64,000 nucleotides of DNA from Bicyclus anynana (lineage: Eukaryota > Arthropoda > Insecta > Lepidoptera > Nymphalidae). Below are positions 45,401-56,091 of the stretch, piece by piece; positions within the stretch are counted from its first letter, which is position 1; every line of letters starts with the position of its first letter. Position numbers and translations under genes: made by a program. The stretch covers positions 11,564,501 to 11,628,500 of the forward strand of contig NC_069086.1 of assembly GCF_947172395.1 (NCBI RefSeq). Reading direction: 5' to 3'. The notes under the pieces were generated by a model that was not told the DNA's origin, did not search any database, and saw nothing but the letters and a program-made list of their open reading frames with translations.

Positions 45401-45477
45401 AACAACAGGAAGGTCAGCACGAAGAAATGCATAGCGGTTCCGTGCTGACCATGGAGTCCAGGGAAGGTTATTTTTAG
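42367..45477 (+). pseudogene. R1-clade LINE ORF2 (endonuclease-RT) with one in-frame stop
   Basis: One frame of 1,037 codons is broken only by TAG at 43972-43974, inside 'GGLSDH*FGFRQGRSTL'. Clade members usually have Gln there, so CAG to TAG is the likely change. Domains: APE endonuclease from about residue 28 (LLQINLDRTRC; VSEPNK; GDFNAASKVW; PDITFV; SGHKYI), reverse transcriptase (KKAPGPDLLNPEIV; YRPVCLLDCYGKLLE; LDVRNAFNSAPW; SGVPQGSILGPTLWN; FADDLALVV), then a C-terminal CCHC (CYFCDEEDTPRHALFEC, about residue 935). The product would nick target DNA and reverse transcribe the element. Translation would begin in the ORF1 overlap. As it stands the RT is truncated before its catalytic Asp motif unless the stop is read through. 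Confidence 0.92.
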
Positions 45478-45543
45478 TCCGTGCAAGTCGGACATACCCT
45501 GCCGACTGTCGGCAGAAGTCCGGAGGGATTTTTTTCCTCCCTG

Positions 45544-45579
<36 letters not shown>

Positions 45580-45581
<2 letters not shown>

Positions 45582-46560
45582 GCTTTTTTAACTCTCTTGC
45601 GAACGAAACACAGACAGATTATATATGTTTCCAGTTCTATCGGCAGTCTCTATTTGCCATTTTTTTCGTTTTTTTAGTTATCGTCATTTAATTGCCCGTC
45701 GGTTAAATAAATAAAACATATTCGTATCAGGTTCATATACCATTTGGTACAACGAAATGGACGAAACCGCAGGCGTCTGCCTGTTGTACGAATAAATTGA
45801 TAAATAAATATTATGGTGGGCATTTTGTTCACTTTACGGAAGTGGAACAACCAGTAAAGTCAGGGTCAAAAACCGCTAGAAATATAAACAACAGTCTAAA
45901 AGGTGAACCGGGAAGAGCATAACTTCCGTCCGGTGTATTTTTAAAATGGGGTGGCGTCGGATGAACGGACGCTATCGAATAGTGGAATTAATTACTTTGG
46001 AGGATCATCATTATTACCAGGCTATGTTAAAGGCCTATTATAGGGCCTGGTCTCCCTCCACAAAAGAGAGGGATATGTTAGACTCATCATGCTGCTCCGA
46101 TACGGAATGGCGGGCTTTGGGAGGTTGAGTGCCATTTATTATCATTATCAGATTATTTAAACAGCTCAGCTGGGGCAGGCTTCCTGACTTATAGTTAGAG
46201 GGGATATGGTTATGGTGCTTAGACCCACCACGTTTTTCCAGTGTGTGTTGGCGGACGTAGAGTTTGAATTGACTGTATAAATCACTCTATTGTGTGATTT
46301 ATACACTCAATTATTATCACATGTATAATAATAATTCTTTGGTTATTGTATCAACAGAAATTACGCTACATTAACGAATTTCGTGTGTCTACTTGATTAA
46401 ATTTTACGTAAACCAATAATTAATTTGTGAAAGCAAATGTAGTATGAAGGAATGCTACTAATAGGTAAGTGGTTTGAATCAGTTTCGGGTGTTTTAGTAA
46501 CAAAGTCAGGTTTACAGACAGGTTGCGTCGGCGTCGCGTACTAACTATTACCCTTCGTGT
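45580..46560. other. Region after the LINE, non-coding
   Basis: Contains family C SINE-like sequence (about 46010-46260: 'tgttaaaggcctattatagg', 'gctgctccgatacgg', 'gcttagacccaccacg') and a small hairpin (gtataaatcac / gtgatttatac, 46273-46302). No gene seen. Confidence 0.5.
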
Positions 46561-46576
46561 ACCCTATTGTATCATC

Positions 46577-46740
46577 GTTATCAACCAATATTCGGCTCAC
46601 TGCTGATTTCGAGTCTTCTCTCAGAATGAGAGAGGTCAGGCCAATAGTCCACCACGCTGGCCCAATACGGATTGGCAGATTTCACACACGCAGAGAATTA
46701 AGAAAATTCTCTGGTATGCAGGTTTCTTCACGATGTTCCT
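46577..46740 (-). repeat. SINE family B 3' half (reverse)
   Basis: 'ttatcaaccaatattcggct', 'tctcagaatgagagaggtca' and 'attaagaaaattctctggta'. Confidence 0.7.
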
Positions 46741-47172
46741 AGTGCAATTTGATAGCTAATGATCTCTACTATAACCCCATAAAGGGATCACTATACGTTT
46801 CCAGTAACCCTTTATATATGACTTCTTTATAGACAAAATATGCGCCATACTCGTAATAGGTGTTTATTATTATTTAAAAATTAACTGGAAAAAATATAGT
46901 AAGTATACCATATACTTAACTCACTGAATAAAATTTTCTGTAAGTAGGTAGGTACTTATTCGGAACTCTGTATCGCTCTGGCTGTACTTTGTACATGTAT
47001 TGCAAAGAACTTGCAAAATACCTACAAAGGATCGAATCCTTAATTCTCGATAACTTCTTGCAAACTTTGCTACCGATAAACAAACTTTAACTGAATTGTG
47101 ATAAATGTTTGTTTAAAGCGAAAGTCTTGCGCAAAGTTTGCAAAGTAAAAGTAACATATTTTGGGCGGCTCG

Positions 47173-47355
47173 TTAGTACAGTCCGTGAAAAAAGTTTTTT
47201 ATAAAATATAATATTAATAACTTAAATCCCTGATTATCTTTTATTGTAAATACTGAAGTGATATTCAAATGAAGCGCTTGGCCATCAACAACATCGCAAC
47301 TGAAAATAACACTCAACAAAACAAAAAAACAAAAATCAAAATATTTTCTCATCAA
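47173..47355 (-). CDS. Candidate secreted-protein first exon (unknown)
   Basis: A 60-codon minus-strand frame starts MMRKYFDFCFFVLLSVIFSC, a good signal-peptide pattern, followed by DVVDGQALHLNITS. A donor gtatttac follows 'ITS', so the true exon may be shorter. No downstream exon is recognised. Chance is a fair alternative in AT-rich DNA, which favours Phe/Leu/Ile codons. Confidence 0.2.
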   Translation of the reverse strand: MMRKYFDFCFFVLLSVIFSCDVVDGQALHLNITSVFTIKDNQGFKLLILYFIKNFFHGLY

Positions 47356-47444
47356 TATTTCAGTCCTACTACATATTTGATAAGATTTTACTTTAAGCGT
47401 CCGCTAGTAGATATTATCTACACTACATCATGTAATCATATCAT

Positions 47445-47726
47445 TATTAGAAACCCATATTCGGCTCACTGTTGTTTCCTGTCAGAATGAGAGGGTTTAG
47501 GCCAATAGTCGACCACGCTGGCCCAATGCTTCACACACCTAGATAATAAAGAAAATTCTTAGGTATGCAGGTTTCCTCACGATGTTTTCCTTCACAGTTT
47601 TGAGACACGTGATATTTAATTTCTTAAATTGCACATAACTGATGATGGAGGTGACTCTGACCGGATTCGAACCTACGCTCTCCGAATCGATAGCAGAGGT
47701 TAAAACCACTGGGCTATTAACAATAA
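47445..47726 (-). repeat. SINE family B (reverse), near full length
   Basis: 'aacccatattcggctcactg', 'gtcagaatgagagggtttag', 'ggtttcctcacgatgttttc', the B-box-like 'ggattcgaacctac' and the end 'accactgggctatta'. Confidence 0.75.
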
Positions 47727-49299
47727 GTTTTTTGATCCAAATAAGGCTTCTATGACTACTATTACATCGGATAGGCCTATGTGGGCTATGTAACATAATA
47801 CCTTCAGTCACTTCAACTGAACCTACATCGTTTTTGATTTTTTAAACACTTCCGCCGGCGAGTGTACGTTACCATGGCGACGGCGCAGTAGGCTGTAAAC
47901 CGTGACGGGAATGACAACGTAGCGGATCGATGTCGGTCCTCACTTTTTTATCACCCGGCGGAGGCTTTGATCTCGAAAGCCTTATCTGACCAAATCTTTC
48001 CCAATTTTTAGGGATTTTCGGATTTCTTGCACAGTCTCTCTAAAATTGAGCTCCAACATGTTTGTAGAGTTTCTACGTCTATTTGCGTAGAAGCTCTAAT
48101 AAATTCCAAATCCCATGTATGCTTGTTTTGCCTGCGGTAGTGAAAGTATTATTCCAAAGAATAAAAATAGTAAATTAAATGAAAAATATTTCTATCTGAT
48201 CCACCAAAATATTGTATTTTTATAGCTTTTCTGTCATTTGATTTGGAAAAGGAAGGCCATTCTACTCTATATTTTTAAAGTGTGTTGGTTGTTACAAACT
48301 ATAGTCACCGATAATTTAACTAATATTACCAAAAAATGCATATATAAGTTAATTAGGTACATATAAAAATAAAATAGAAAATTTAACGTTAGTTAAAGAC
48401 CTTACGCAAGGTATTGTATATGGAAATGTGGAAGAGAGAACGAGATTAAAAAGTTTCATAGACTCCGTAAGTTCGCAATACTAAATCAAACGTGGCTAAA
48501 AAACCAAGAACCGTGAACGAAAAACGCGTCTGTTTTTTTATGAGTCAAATGACTGCGTATTCTTGCTCTATTTCTGACAGTAATTTATAGAACTCTCCAA
48601 AAACTCAGCTTAAATTCTTTTTTAATTAGCCTTTTTAAGCTGCTACCTTAATTAAGTTTACCATCGTGTAACTTCAAACGGCTGAAACTCTTTAGTGTCG
48701 CTCTCGTGTTTGTTTAATTATGCCGACGATAATCGTAAACCCTGGCCTTCCGCGTGCCTTGGTTCTTATTTTGTTTAAACTAATGTTGCCATTTCTGGGG
48801 AATATTTTTGGGGTGCTTATTAAATAAATTAGATTAAAAAAAGACTGACTGTTTAATAAATAATAATAAACAAATATGTTGCAGATAAATCCCCAAAACG
48901 TATTTTTTTTGTTGGCGTGACCCTTTCGAGCCCTAGACATCATTTTCTGTAGCCCAACCAGCTTACCATGGGACCAATGAATTATTACACCAGTCAATAA
49001 GTAATGTTGGTTGCCATTATTAAATTTACGTAATGAAAGAAGTCACAATAAAAAATCAATATTAATTTTTAATTACGTATTATTTTTAATAGGTACGTTC
49101 TAATTAATTTATTACAAATGTATCCCATTATTTTAGATTATCGTTTGTTTTATAAACTACTTTTAGAATGTAGTTTTCTGTTTTGACAGTTAACTTTATG
49201 TTACAAAAAAACATTAAGTATTATATTTGGTGGTAACAAAAAAACAGAAGTGTAAACTATTCTGCTGTTTATTTGGTGCTGGCAACTCGAAATGTCGAG

Positions 49300-49500
49300 A
49301 TGTAACTAATTAAGCCATAAAAACGACGTTTCCTCGGAACGCCGTCCGCAAACCGCGGGGCGGGCGCCGGGCGGGTCTGAGTTATCGCCTTCGTTTAATT
49401 ATTCATGAGTTGAGTTTCAGCGACTTGGCGGACTTGGACCGACATCTGCCGCGATACGGTTTAATTTGCGCCCACTTGTAAGGATGCGTGTCATTTTAAC
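49300..49500. other. GC-rich island with homeodomain-like cores
   Basis: A 'gcggggcgggcgccgggcgg' block is surrounded by 'taactaattaag' and 'gtttaattattcatgag', in otherwise AT-rich intergenic DNA and without repeat similarity. This looks like a conserved non-coding element or promoter-like island; I cannot prove conservation from one sequence. Confidence 0.25.
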
Positions 49501-49750
49501 CCGCTTTCTAGAAAAAGAATACATAGTATGTAGCTAATTGGAAGCGTTATAATTATATTTAGTTGACCCGATAGACGTTGTTCACTTTAACACAATATTT
49601 TTATTAATTTTTCTCTACGTTTGAGCTAAATGATGTAATACAGAATGCTTGTATTAAGAGTATGTTGCTCCAAGCTTAGCTTAATGTACTTGTTAAAACG
49701 CGTGAAAAAATTCAAAACCTGTGATATATGTGTTCTTCAGGGAACTTTAC

Positions 49751-49770
49751 TACTAACTAACTAACTAACT
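49751..49770. repeat. Short (AACT)n microsatellite
   Basis: Four tandem 'aact' units. Confidence 0.8.
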
Positions 49771-50257
49771 TATCCTAATAACTATACAAATCATACCCAC
49801 GTGGAATGGTGGCAAAAGTACTGGCTGCATTTCCGCGGATTGGACAGCCTGGCTGATCCTTTGCGCAAAAATTAAGGCAGTCATTCTGTCACCAGTCGAG
49901 GCAACTACCCTTAAATAATTTAATAAGTTCTTTTACCGCCAAATCTCAATTTGTGTTAGATTTTTTTGCAGATTGCTAGTTTATATATTTAAGGGTATGT
50001 AGTAATTTTATTCAAAGTATTAGTAGTAATCTGTACCTACACCCACATAGTAAATATCCCTTAAATGCGTATCAAAACATCCCGGTTCCGCATTCCTAAT
50101 TTGCTTAATGTTCGTCCAGCTTTCGTTTTCTATATGGCTTACCTACTGTGATTTTTATCACGATGCTCACCAAACCTTTATGTTGAAATTCTTCCCTCCA
50201 CATATATCTTGCAGTTGAAATATGAATTAAATTCATAATTTGTTTGAATTGTTGCAG

Positions 50258-50342
50258 ATGCGGCCGCCGCAAACGTGCGAGCGCCACTGAGATGAGCTCT
50301 GCGGCTGCCAGCCGCAACTACTCCTATGATGAAACCATACAG
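50258..50342 (+). CDS. Candidate internal exon of an unknown gene
   Basis: It lies between gaattgttgcag and gtggga. Only the frame needing a phase 2 upstream exon is open: CGRRKRASATEMSSAAASRN, then YSYDETIQ, ending in phase 0. It is GC-rich relative to its surroundings and has a basic RRKR motif. A start at the internal ATG (MSSAAASRNYSYDETIQ) is also possible. It does not match the phase of the candidate exon at 37008. I do not recognise the protein. Confidence 0.4.
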
Positions 50343-51729
50343 GTGGGAATTCATTTAAAGCCTAACCAGAAAAACAAAAAGTTGTCTATGCTGCGGAAAA
50401 TGCATTTGTTGTATGCATATTAAGCGTAGAAATGAAATAGTTCGATTGTGGCGCTAGATAAAGAGAGCTTCTACTAGGAATCAGCCTTGCAAATTCAGCA
50501 CAAGTGATAAAATATCAAATGTAATTGTTAAGCATAAATTGGTGGTCATCTTCACCTGAGATTAACAGATTAACTGCTAAGTTTCTTGTCGGCCGGCAGT
50601 TAAACTTGACATTCCAAAAGTGTTTTTTTGGCTAAGCTATTCTTCTTCTCATAAGAATACTCATACCTACCGCCTCACAAACATACTATTTGTAATGTAT
50701 TTTGGATTTCTATAGTTTCAATTTCATGAATTACTTTAGGAAATATCGTTTTTTTACGTAATCACCTATATTTTTGATAACTAAATACAGCTTTACACGA
50801 ACGAATAGTACCTAAAACATAGACGCAGTAAGAGCAGAATATTTTCAGCCGAAAATTTGGAAGGCTGAAACGCCAGGCTGTTCGGCGCGATGCGTAAACG
50901 ATTTCGTTAAATGCTATCCACTGCAAATTGAGTTCTAAAATTAGATGTATACGGTTGAATTTTGTTTGAATATTTTCGTATTAGGGGAGATGAAATTTTT
51001 CAGGACGACCCATAACGACACATTAGCCGGCGTAGGCTCGCTCACCTTTATTAATGCGGTACAAAGCTTTTCTCTTACTTCCTATGGGTTTCTCTCGAAT
51101 TCCCCATTGAGGTCAATGGGATCATCTATTCATTATTTCCTCATAAAAGCTTGTCGGTGTTAAATTGTTTAGTATGGCGTAAGTGGTTTAGGTGACTGGT
51201 CACATGAAGATAAAATAAGTTATTTCTCTCGTATGACCCAAATACACCGACATTGAGTAGTAAAATTGACGTTTATTAAAATATTGTATTCTATCATTTT
51301 TATATGCAGTGCATACTTTAACTTCTACTTCTAGAATATTCTTTAAAACTATACTGACTAGGCAACTTGTACTAAATTTTAATAGATTTGCATGCTTACG
51401 TTTCTAAATTCGCTCAGCGAAAATTTGGTTTCCTGACATTTATAATTTAAACACCTTCAATTCAAGATGGATAGGCATCGTCTAGGTAAGCGCGTTCCAG
51501 CTCTAGACCACGTTATTGCTTTCCATCAGGCATAATTAATTAATTAATGTAATTCATTTGTTATTATTACTCATTGCCAAAAAATTCTGTCTTAAGCTTT
51601 TCACTCTTACATGTTTGTTAAATTGCTATCTAATATAGAAATTTTCAAGTGGTTGAATATTTTTGCATGAAATCCATCAGACAGAAACTATAAAGCATAT
51701 TTAAATCCGCGAAAATAAAACTTCGAAAA

Positions 51730-51960
51730 GAGCGAGCCGCTCGCGAGGCCTAGTAGATAATAAAAGGTTTACCTACTGTTATACTTGCGTTGCAGTAGGC
51801 TAACGGGCGGCGGCAAGCCTTTATTTCGTAGATAGAAGCCATTATGCCGTAGATACGATATTCCCTCCGGCTCGCGACCGTTTATCAGCCCGCGACCCAC
51901 ATTGCAACATCTGGCGCACCACCCCTGTAATATTGGCGACTTAAAGATTACTATGAAACA
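51730..51960. other. GC-richer island, possibly regulatory
   Basis: Non-repetitive 'cgggcggcggcaagcc ... cctccggctcgcgaccg ... tctggcgcaccacccctg' in AT-rich DNA. There is an open frame on the minus strand with no recognisable domain. Exon, promoter or enhancer cannot be separated here. Confidence 0.2.
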
Positions 51961-52174
51961 GCGCTCGTTCTTGTTCATGTACGGATTCCTTCAAGTACAC
52001 ATATTTGCTATTGTTTATGTTATAACCATTGTTTGTATTGAGGTTGTCAGCTCTGATTTTTAAAGTCTCAAGACTTATACCTATACACAAGAGCCCACGT
52101 CACAGAATACATATATGTAAATAATATACAAGCCCACGTAGAGTTCTGCTACCTGCATTCTCAGTTCTCTAAAT

Positions 52175-52527
52175 CAGCGGTTTCCGAATTCTTTTGACTT
52201 CGGAACCCTTTTTGTTTAACCATTTTTCAGCGGTTCTCGAATTCTTTTGACTTCAGAACCCTTTTTGTTTAAAAAATTTACCGCGCAACCCTAGCCTAAG
52301 AAAGAAGTAAACTAAAGACGGAAATACACTTACGTCTCGTGGCGTGCAGTAGCGCGCCAGAAGCATATTGGTTTCATAAATGGTGCCATTTAATTTTCGA
52401 GTGCAATATTTTAAAACAAGTTAATTGAAAATGAATTATAAATTACGTCAATTAATATTATCACAAGTGAAACGATTTACAATATGGAGATCTTGAATTT
52501 TCGCGGAACCCCTTTTGGGAACCGCTG
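52175..52527. mobile_element. 353-bp hAT-like MITE
   Basis: The termini CAGCGGTTTCCGAATTC and, inverted, CAGCGGTTCCCAAAAGG match the 'CAGNGGTTC' ends of hAT elements. Flanks CTCTAAAT and CTCTATGT agree at 6 of 8 bases, fitting an old 8-bp target duplication. The left end is tandemly doubled: about 53 bp (cagcggtttccgaattcttt ... ccctttttgtttaa) recurs at once. No transposase. Confidence 0.75.
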
Positions 52528-52896
52528 CTCTATGTAGCTTCACTCTATACCGTGCAAATTCTCGTAGTAGGCAAAGCAGAACTCTTAATATCTCTTCAAC
52601 ACAATACATATTTGCTATTAGACTGCTATTGCAATGTTTGTATTTAGTTTTTTTTATTGATTGTGTAAGTGCCAACTCCTTATGGGACCTCAGCGGCGTC
52701 ACCGGGGGGTTTGGACGAGCTCAGAAGCATCGCCTGAAGTTTGTATTTAGGTTTTCAGTAGGTACTGCGTTCTAAAATCGCAGAGAATGAGCCCGCGCAG
52801 ACACCCCGCAGAACTCGGAAAGTCTAAACGCTTTCGGACTTCGCAGGCTTGAAAATATAAGATCGTAACGTAATTTTTTTAAGTAACTGCGGGTAG

Positions 52897-52947
52897 CCCA
52901 AGCACAAAAAAACCATCAACACAGATGATGGTTTTTTTGTGCTTGGG
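52897..52947. repeat. Perfect 22-bp hairpin
   Basis: The arms cccaagcacaaaaaaaccat(ca) and their exact inverse (52926-52947) flank a 7-nt loop. Directly after it, 'tgtttgcttctatgtttgct' repeats. Confidence 0.9.
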
Positions 52948-53337
52948 TTTTTTGTTTGCTTCTATGTTTGCTTCTATGTTTGTTTATATTTTTGTTCACA
53001 ATTAGTACATAAGTATTTGATCAATTTTCATATAGTTTTCGCAAATAAGTAGGTTAGCTTAGGTAGCTTTAGACTTCGTACGAAGTAAAATAATTTGAAA
53101 TTCAGGTCGTGAGAGATATTGCAATTTGTCCATCAGTATATTATAATACAGCAGATTGGCTTAGTAAGTTTGATTAGCAGAAGGGTTGGGCTGAATGTGG
53201 GTCGCCCATTAAAAGGCGAGGGCCAGAAAATCGAATTTTCTGCTTTATGACTCTGGGCCTTTGTAGCTTTTCAGAGCGTGACGTAAACACAAACATTGAC
53301 ACACTTCCGTGTGACGGAAAATTGTCATTTGGGAATA

Positions 53338-53522
53338 AGATTTCTGTATTATAAATGCGAAAGTGAGTTTGTTTATTTGTTTTGCTTTCACGCCTAAGCC
53401 ACTAAGCCGACTTTAAAAATTCTATCAACACAAGGGAAAGCTACATTATCAGCCAGCAACATAGTGAAAATTTTCCCCGCTATTTTCAGAGGAACGCAGG
53501 TGAAATCGCGTCAGTTAGTATA
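53338..53522 (+). repeat. Interspersed repeat fragment
   Basis: 'tattataaatgcgaaagtga', a 'gtttgtttatttg' run and the end 'ggtgaaatcgcgtcagttag' follow a common lepidopteran repeat layout. Confidence 0.4.
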
Positions 53523-53620
53523 ATATAAATACAATACAGTAAGCGAGTCGTCTATTAGATCTAAGTACATTTAAAATTCAGATAACTTTTATTGGAAAAA
53601 AAATTCCCTCTGATTCTTCG

Positions 53621-54115
53621 AAAAGGAGATCATTCATTTTGAGCCCTTTTTGAAAGTGCCGGAAAACGAAAAAAAATTGCACGAATCGTTAGAACTACTC
53701 ATTTGAAGTAATAGCTAATATGGCATAAAAGTTGTCAGGTGGCTCTGAACCAAATTATACAGTTTCGATGATTCTTTATTTTCATACATTTTGTCAACTT
53801 TTAAAAGTGCCCGCTAAGAAAAGAAAACTAGAAATACAATATTTGTGCCATACTAACTATTGCTCCAAATGGGCAGTTCTAACGATACGTATCAGTTTTT
53901 TTCTTGGCGGGCACTTTTGAAAATCGACAAAATGTATGGAAATAACGAATCGTCGAACCTGTATAACTTGGTTCAGAGCCCTCCTACAACTTTTATGCCA
54001 TATTAGCTATTGCTCCAAATGGCTAATTCTAACGAGTCGTGCCATTTTTTTTGTTGGCCGGCACTTTCAAAAAAGAGCCCAAAAATGTATGGAGCGTGAA
54101 TGATCTCCTTTGAAA
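53621..54115. mobile_element. Foldback element, about 0.5 kb, nearly palindromic
   Basis: The left arm, from 'aaggagatcattcatttt', matches the inverse of the right arm ending 'gaatgatctcctttg' over about 220 bp, including 'atagctaatatggcataaaa', 'ggctctgaaccaa' and 'catacattttgtc'. Inside, a unit of about 80 bp ('ccata.taactattgctccaaatgg' to 'ggcgggcactttt') recurs in both arms, so it carries nested repeats. No coding capacity. Confidence 0.8.
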
Positions 54116-54269
54116 AGTTACAAGTAAATATTGTTCTATCCAATAGTTATTTGTAATTAACTATGAAATGTTACATAAAGATAGTTATTTAATTTGTAAA
54201 CAGACATAATTTTTTTTTGATTGGTGGTAATAATGTAATGTTGTCATCAATTGTAAATTATAATACTGT

Positions 54270-54420
54270 TTTTTTAAAAAAAAGAGCAGCTGTTGAGTTT
54301 CTTGCCGGTATTTTCTCAGCAGAACCTGCCTTCCGAACCAGTGGTAAAATCTTTACAACTGACATATCAAAAGTGCTTGTAAATTGAGTCTAAGTACTTG
54401 AAATAAATGAATTTTGTTTA
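54270..54420 (+). repeat. LINE 3'-end-like repeat
   Basis: 'gagtttcttgccggtattttc' ... 'gaacc.gtggtaaaatctt' ... 'gtacttgaaataaatgaatt' follows a common insect non-LTR 3' end. Partial blocks recur near 50595 and 29030. Confidence 0.35.
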
Positions 54421-54421
54421 T

Positions 54422-54471
54422 ATGATTGTATTTTCTTTCATAATACTAATTATGAAAGCGAATACAATCAT
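54422..54471. repeat. Hairpin with about 22-bp arms
   Basis: 'atgattgtattttctttcat' pairs with the inverse 'atgaaagcgaatacaatcat' with two mismatches and a short loop. Confidence 0.8.
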
Positions 54472-54887
54472 TTAATAGCAATACATTGCCGAAGAACTAT
54501 ACACTCATACTCATTCTGTTAGGTATACTAAAATACATACTAACACAAAAACTGTTTTTGATCAAAGGTACATAGGTACTGGTACATAAAGAAATCGTTT
54601 AACTTCACACTTAAATAAGTAAACACAAAGATAATTTGAAAACGTTCGCATTATCTCTCTTTACTTTACTTAAACTGTAAACAGATAGCAATTTCAGGGG
54701 CGTACGAATTAAAGCAGTTTACATAGATTTCAGGGGGCCCTTTAATCCGAATTCAAATTTTCCGAAAGATAAAGCATTAAGGGCCGCAAGAGCCTTTGTT
54801 GGGTCTCGAAGGTTTTTTACGGGATGTAATTTAGTTCTTATTATCCAATAGATATGTATAATACATTATATAATTAATGTAAGGCGG

Positions 54888-54995
54888 TATTTTAGAATTT
54901 TATCTATCCTGAGTGTTATTTATATTAATTGATTATGAAACACGGCTAAAACACGGCTAAAACAAGTGATTAAGTCGGAGTATGCCCGACTAGTT
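54888..54995. mobile_element. Half-element: left inverted repeat plus core
   Basis: About 55 bp ('tattttagaattttatctat' ... 'attgattatgaaac') followed by a core ending 'cggagtatgcccgactagtt'. The copy at 61740-61847 has the same core followed by the inverse of this arm. Confidence 0.6.
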
Positions 54996-55274
54996 CAACA
55001 ATATTCTTTTATCGAATATTTTTTTTTAACCTAACCTAACATATTCTAAATTTTATGTACCTACACACGAATATTTTCAAAGTCAATAAAAATCTTTTAT
55101 GTATCTGAAATAATAATTTCTTATTATTACTCGTATTTTAGATCAATATTCTTTAATCACATAATAAAATAAGCTTTTTACATAGATTAATAGATGCTTT
55201 TTAACTCCATTACACAATTCATAGAGCTAAACAAAAACCATAAAATAAACTTACAATTTTATTGCGTGCCATCT

Positions 55275-55340
55275 AGTAACGAGTAGCTGCAATGAAGTTT
55301 TATTGATAGCGCATCAATCAACTAGATGGCACACCAAAGG
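55275..55340. mobile_element. Very short inverted-repeat element
   Basis: 'gtgccatctagt' at about 55278 recurs inverted as 'actagatggcac' at about 55321. A similar 'actagatggcgc' motif occurs at 36661. Confidence 0.4.
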
Positions 55341-55624
55341 AGTATCGTTTGTATTCACATGGCTCTATTTTACATTGTGTTTTTTTTCTTCAAGTTATAT
55401 CAATGAGGTACAACATAGTTATGATAAATGAATAAGATAAGTATGTGAATTATTTTAAAGAATACTGTGAGAGGACAACGTTGTGGAATAAGATGTTTGT
55501 TACAACTTGCAAGAAAATATTTTGAATAATTAAATAAATACATATCAATTAAGATCATGTAAAAATACCTAGTTATCTACAAGAAAAAAATACTGTTAAT
55601 AGAATGTAAATTGTACTATAGAAA

Positions 55625-55760
55625 TACCAGCGGAAATCTTTTTTGAATCCGTGGACTATTCCGGGAAAAAGTAGCATATGTTCTGCTCCAAGGTTCACTT
55701 TATCTCTGTACTAAATTTCATTCAAATCAGTTCAGTAGTATGAGGGATTGGCCAGTTATA
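55625..55760 (+). repeat. LINE 3'-region-like repeat
   Basis: 'gactattccgggaaaaagta' and 'actaaatttcattcaaatca' with 'gttcagtagtatgagg', as in lepidopteran non-LTR tails. Confidence 0.45.
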
Positions 55761-56091
55761 ATTTATTTAAAAAATGATTATTTGTATGGATGTGTATTAC
55801 TAATACTATGGTTATTTTTGTTTTACGCCACCTGATGTCCTTAAGTTTTCCTAAACCGAAGGTTGCCTGGAAGAAATCGCTACTTAGCGATAAGGCCGCC
55901 TTTTGTATGCTTATCTTTTCCTAATTTGTTTTTTATTTCACTTGTTTTTGTCTTTGTGGTGTGCAAATAAAGTCTATTTATCTTATCTTATTTATCTTAT
56001 TATTTATAAGTGAAAATAGGTACATGCCAAATTCAAAATTTCCCTCCACATTTTTTGCGAGCTAATTATAATCATCGTGTCTCCATGAAAA

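Larger units (their letters stand above)
40304..45579 (+). mobile_element. R1-clade non-LTR retrotransposon, nearly intact
   Basis: A 5' T-tract of 59 bases (40304-40362) leads to a 5' UTR with GC-rich blocks, ORF1 (40799-42451), overlapping ORF2 (42367-45477), a short 3' UTR with a small 'ggagg ... cctcc' stem, and a 36-base poly(A) (45544-45579). The sequence tcgctttttt occurs just before the element (from 40300) and just after the poly(A) (45580-45589), consistent with target duplication. Two ORFs, three zinc knuckles in ORF1, an APE-type endonuclease and a C-terminal CCHC after the RT fit the R1 clade (R1/TRAS/SART/Waldo relatives). The reading frames are otherwise clean, suggesting a recent insertion. 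Confidence 0.88.

Noticed and set aside
41278..45495. Minus-strand frames of 62-127 codons
   Set aside because: Shadows of LINE ORF1 and ORF2, which are read on the plus strand.
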